A stretch of DNA of 8,928 nt, taken from contig CATLGN010000048.1 of assembly GCA_949935685.1 (NCBI GenBank), positions 1-8,928 on the forward strand, written 5' to 3'. The translations under genes and the position numbers were made by a program. The stretch comes from an uncultured Lachnospiraceae bacterium (GTDB lineage: Bacteria; Bacillota; Clostridia; Lachnospirales; Lachnospiraceae). Of the stretch, positions 7,414 through 8,928 are shown piece after piece (the stretch's first letter is position 1; each line of letters opens with the position of its first letter). Below the pieces are notes generated by a model, which saw only the letters and a list, made by a program, of their open reading frames with translations, was not told the DNA's origin and did not search any database.

Positions 7414-8558
7414 ATATTGGACTTTACGGCCTCGGCAACGACCTGCGCCACTTCCGGGCGGAACGCTTCCGGCAGAATATTGGTGTCGCTCAGCTCCGCT
7501 TCCGGTACAAGCGCGGCAATCGCATGGGCGGCCGCCAGTTTCATCTTTTCTGTGATCTGCGGTGCGCGTCCTTCGAGCGCGCCTTTGAAAATACCGGGGA
7601 ATGCCACGACATTGTTGACCTGATTGGGGAAATCGGAGCGGCCTGTGCCGATGATTCTGACGCCGGCGGCCTTTGCCAGATCGGGCATAATCTCCGGCAC
7701 CGGGTTGGCCATAGCGAACAGGATGGCGTCCTTATTCATGGAAGCCGCCATCTCCTGTGTGACGATACCGGGCGCGGATACGCCGATAAAGATGTCCGCC
7801 TCTTTCATGGCGTCCGCAAGCAGGCCGGTTTCCTGCCTGGGATTGGTGTCTTCCATCAGCCTGCGCTGCATAAAATTCAAATCGGGACTGATTTTTGTCA
7901 GGATGCCGGATTTATCGCAGAGGATAACATTGGAAAATCCATATGTGAGCAATAGCCTGGTAATGGCGATTCCCGCGCTGCCGGCTCCGTTTACGACGAC
8001 TTTGCAGTTTTCTTTTTTCTTGTTGACAACCTTCAGGGCATTGATAATGCCGGCCAGTACGACGATGGCCGTACCGTGCTGATCGTCGTGGAAAACGGGA
8101 ATGTCCAGCATTTCTTTCAATCGTTCCTCAATTTCAAAGCAGCGCGGCGCGCTGATGTCTTCGAGATTAATACCGCCGAATGCCGGCGCGATGTTGACAA
8201 TGGTGCGGATGATTTCCTCGGTATCCTGCGTATCAAGACAGATGGGCACGGCGTTGACATCGCCGAATTCTTTGAACAGAACGGCTTTGCCTTCCATAAC
8301 GGGCATGGCGGCGTAGGGGCCGATATTGCCCAGTCCCAGAACGGCGCTGCCGTCGGAGATAACGGCGATGGTATTGGCCTTGATCGTATACCGGTATGCG
8401 GCCTCTCTGTCATTGGCGATCACTTTGCACGGCTCCGCTACGCCGGGCGTATAGGCAAGCGAAAGATCTTCTCTGGATTTCACGGGTGTTTTGGACACGA
8501 TTTCCAGCTTGCCGTTCCACTGTGCATGAAGCTGTAAGGCTTTTTCGTTTGTTGTCAT
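7410..8558 (-). CDS. Malic enzyme, short bacterial form (malate to pyruvate + CO2)
   Basis: 382 residues, the usual length of the short bacterial NAD(P)-dependent malic enzyme lacking a phosphotransacetylase domain. N-terminal catalytic half: SLAYTPGVAEPC (Y36), SDGSAVLGLGNIGPYAAMP, EGKAVLFKEFG (K91), FGGINLEDISAPRCFEIE (metal ligands E133, D134) and FHDDQHGTA (D158). C-terminal Rossmann half: NGAGSAGIA (190-198), FAMANPVPEI (N285) and GRSDFPNQVNN (N315), which bind cofactor and substrate. All key catalytic and metal residues are present. It oxidatively decarboxylates malate in the cytosol, giving pyruvate and NAD(P)H; cofactor preference cannot be settled here. GAGGA sits 6 nt before ATG 8558. 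It is the first gene of the minus-strand unit, about 40 nt downstream of a strong promoter, so transcription should drive the whole unit unless internal promoters exist. Confidence 0.95.
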   Translation of the reverse strand: MTTNEKALQLHAQWNGKLEIVSKTPVKSREDLSLAYTPGVAEPCKVIANDREAAYRYTIKANTIAVISDGSAVLGLGNIGPYAAMPVMEGKAVLFKEFGDVNAVPICLDTQDTEEIIRTIVNIAPAFGGINLEDISAPRCFEIEERLKEMLDIPVFHDDQHGTAIVVLAGIINALKVVNKKKENCKVVVNGAGSAGIAITRLLLTYGFSNVILCDKSGILTKISPDLNFMQRRLMEDTNPRQETGLLADAMKEADIFIGVSAPGIVTQEMAASMNKDAILFAMANPVPEIMPDLAKAAGVRIIGTGRSDFPNQVNNVVAFPGIFKGALEGRAPQITEKMKLAAAHAIAALVPEAELSDTNILPEAFRPEVAQVVAEAVKSNI

Positions 8559-8604
8559 ATGATTTCCTCTTTTCTGTCATCCTGGTTTTTTCCATTTGAT
8601 TTTC

Positions 8605-8633
8605 ATTATATAATATTCCGACAGATTTGGCAA
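8605..8633 (-). promoter_or_regulatory. Sigma-A type promoter of the malic enzyme unit
   Basis: On the minus strand, TTGCCA (8633-8628) and TATAAT (8610-8605) are separated by exactly 17 nt; the -10 is a perfect consensus and the -35 matches at 5 of 6. Transcription should start near 8598, giving a leader of about 40 nt before ATG 8558, too short for a riboswitch. No operator dyad overlaps the core promoter. Confidence 0.85.
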
Positions 8634-8768
8634 AATATGTTTTACGGTTAAACACAGGGATGAATATGCCGCGAACATTTCGTGTCCGAATGCCAAAAAC
8701 GGAAAAGTCCTGACAGAAGTATGGTTTTTCGGCGGGTGCGCAGCATTCCGGCTGTACACCGGGCTACA

Positions 8769-8798
8769 GGCATAAGCGGTTCTAACCACTGCGGCAAC
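8769..8798 (+). repeat. Left arm of an imperfect inverted repeat with dyad core
   Basis: Read against the reverse complement of 8886-8915, positions 8769-8796 match at 23 of 28 bases, with identical blocks AGCGGTTCT (8775-8783) and CCACTGCG (8786-8793). Inside this arm 8775-8790 is itself a near-perfect dyad: AGCGGTT, CT, AACCACT (one G-T pair). This looks like a protein-binding site or a conserved RNA helix. Confidence 0.7.
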
Positions 8799-8828
8799 AG
8801 CTATCGGCAGGCACGCAACCGTCCTCTA

Positions 8829-8845
8829 TGCGCCGTCCGGGCGCA
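8829..8845. repeat. Small GC-rich hairpin
   Basis: TGCGCC (8829-8834) and GGCGCA (8840-8845) pair around a 5-nt loop. No T-tract follows directly; a TTTTT run begins at 8854, probably too far for a standard terminator. Confidence 0.5.
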
Positions 8846-8854
8846 AATCGGACT

Positions 8855-8877
8855 TTTTCGGACATCCTGTCCGAAAA
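8855..8877. repeat. Perfect 10-bp inverted repeat, 3-nt loop
   Basis: TTTTCGGACA (8855-8864) and TGTCCGAAAA (8868-8877) are perfect reverse complements around TCC. Neither strand has a U-tract immediately after the stem, so it is not a classical terminator. A second TCGGAC copy at 8848-8853 could compete for the right arm. Confidence 0.65.
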
Positions 8878-8885
8878 TCGCGGGG

Positions 8886-8915
8886 TGTGGCGCAGTGGCA
8901 AGAACCGCTAATACC
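8886..8915 (-). repeat. Right arm of the imperfect inverted repeat
   Basis: This is the inverted partner of 8769-8798, carrying CGCAGTGG (8891-8898) and AGAACCGCT (8901-8909). It lies 87 nt from the left arm. Next to it, ATACCTT (8911-8917) and AAGGTAT (8922-8928) form another 7-bp hairpin that ends exactly at the window edge, so the structure may continue. Confidence 0.65.
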
Positions 8916-8928
8916 TTTCGCAAGGTAT

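Larger units (their letters stand above)
8634..8928. other. Intergenic region without a recognisable gene, rich in inverted repeats
   Basis: I see no supported coding region here on either strand. The only longer frame (minus strand, 8577-8789) runs across the promoter and resembles nothing known. The region carries the inverted repeat pair and hairpins listed separately. An 8-mer, TGTCCGAA, occurs at 8683-8690 and again at 8868-8875. Whatever gene lies beyond 8928 is not visible, so this may be the control region between it and the malic enzyme unit. Confidence 0.6.

Noticed and set aside
7284..7955. Plus-strand open frame of about 220 codons
   Set aside because: It is antisense to the malic enzyme and the start of the YhcC-like gene; this is a codon-bias shadow.
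8828..8911. Short plus-strand frame from ATG 8828 to TAA 8911, and a possible GTG start near 8896
   Set aside because: Neither has a good ribosome-binding site, and both lie inside the inverted-repeat structure; the second cannot be judged because the window ends.
8769..8915. Integron attC site
   Set aside because: The arms lack the RYYYAAC and GTTRRRY core sites at their ends, and no integrase or cassette is visible.
8881..8928. tRNA gene starting near the right edge (GGGGTGTGGCGCAGTGG looks like a tRNA 5' end)
   Set aside because: The D-arm pairs poorly, and the next stem-loop is 7 bp with a 4-nt loop (or 5 bp with 8 nt), not the 5 bp/7 nt anticodon arm. The segment also has an inverted copy at 8769-8798, which a tRNA would not explain.

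Overview
The window looks like chromosomal DNA from a Gram-positive, motile, anaerobic Clostridia, probably a Lachnospiraceae member. This rests on the DUF4364 protein, the short-form malic enzyme, strong AGGAG-type ribosome-binding sites, a consensus sigma-A promoter, and fairly GC-rich coding with many CGG/GCG codons at the left end. It is an inference from gene content, not a phylogenetic result.

Layout. Positions 1-2194 (+) hold the 3' part of an STM4012-type (HemN/HemW-like) radical SAM gene. It overlaps by 8 nt an STM4011-type radical SAM gene whose product carries a C-terminal HAD-hydrolase domain. These are two members of the uncharacterised STM4011/STM4012 group; the rest of that locus would lie to the left. 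Positions 2261-3385 (+) encode an AI-2E family (PF01594) membrane transporter, closed by a strong, probably bidirectional terminator at 3413-3450.

From 8558 down to 3501 (-) lies a tightly packed five-gene unit read right to left: malic enzyme, TIGR01212/YhcC-like radical SAM protein, DUF4364 winged-helix-type protein, methyl-accepting chemotaxis protein, and an FMN-binding-domain lipoprotein. The first two genes overlap by 4 nt (ATGA) and the other gaps are about 20-30 nt. A near-consensus promoter (TTGCCA, 17 nt, TATAAT on the minus strand, 8605-8633) sits just ahead of the malic enzyme, and the 3413-3450 hairpin can end the unit. The order puts a central-carbon enzyme, a putative regulator, a chemoreceptor and a surface flavoprotein-type lipoprotein in one transcript, which suggests a link between metabolic or redox state and motility. 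That link is a hypothesis.

Positions 8634-8928 contain no convincing gene. They hold unexplained structure: an imperfect inverted repeat with arms of about 28-30 nt (8769-8798 and 8886-8915), each arm having an operator-like core, two hairpins between the arms, and one more hairpin at the very edge. Together with the radical SAM-HAD fusion, this is the least explained part of the window. No CRISPR array, insertion sequence, tRNA or rRNA gene could be supported.
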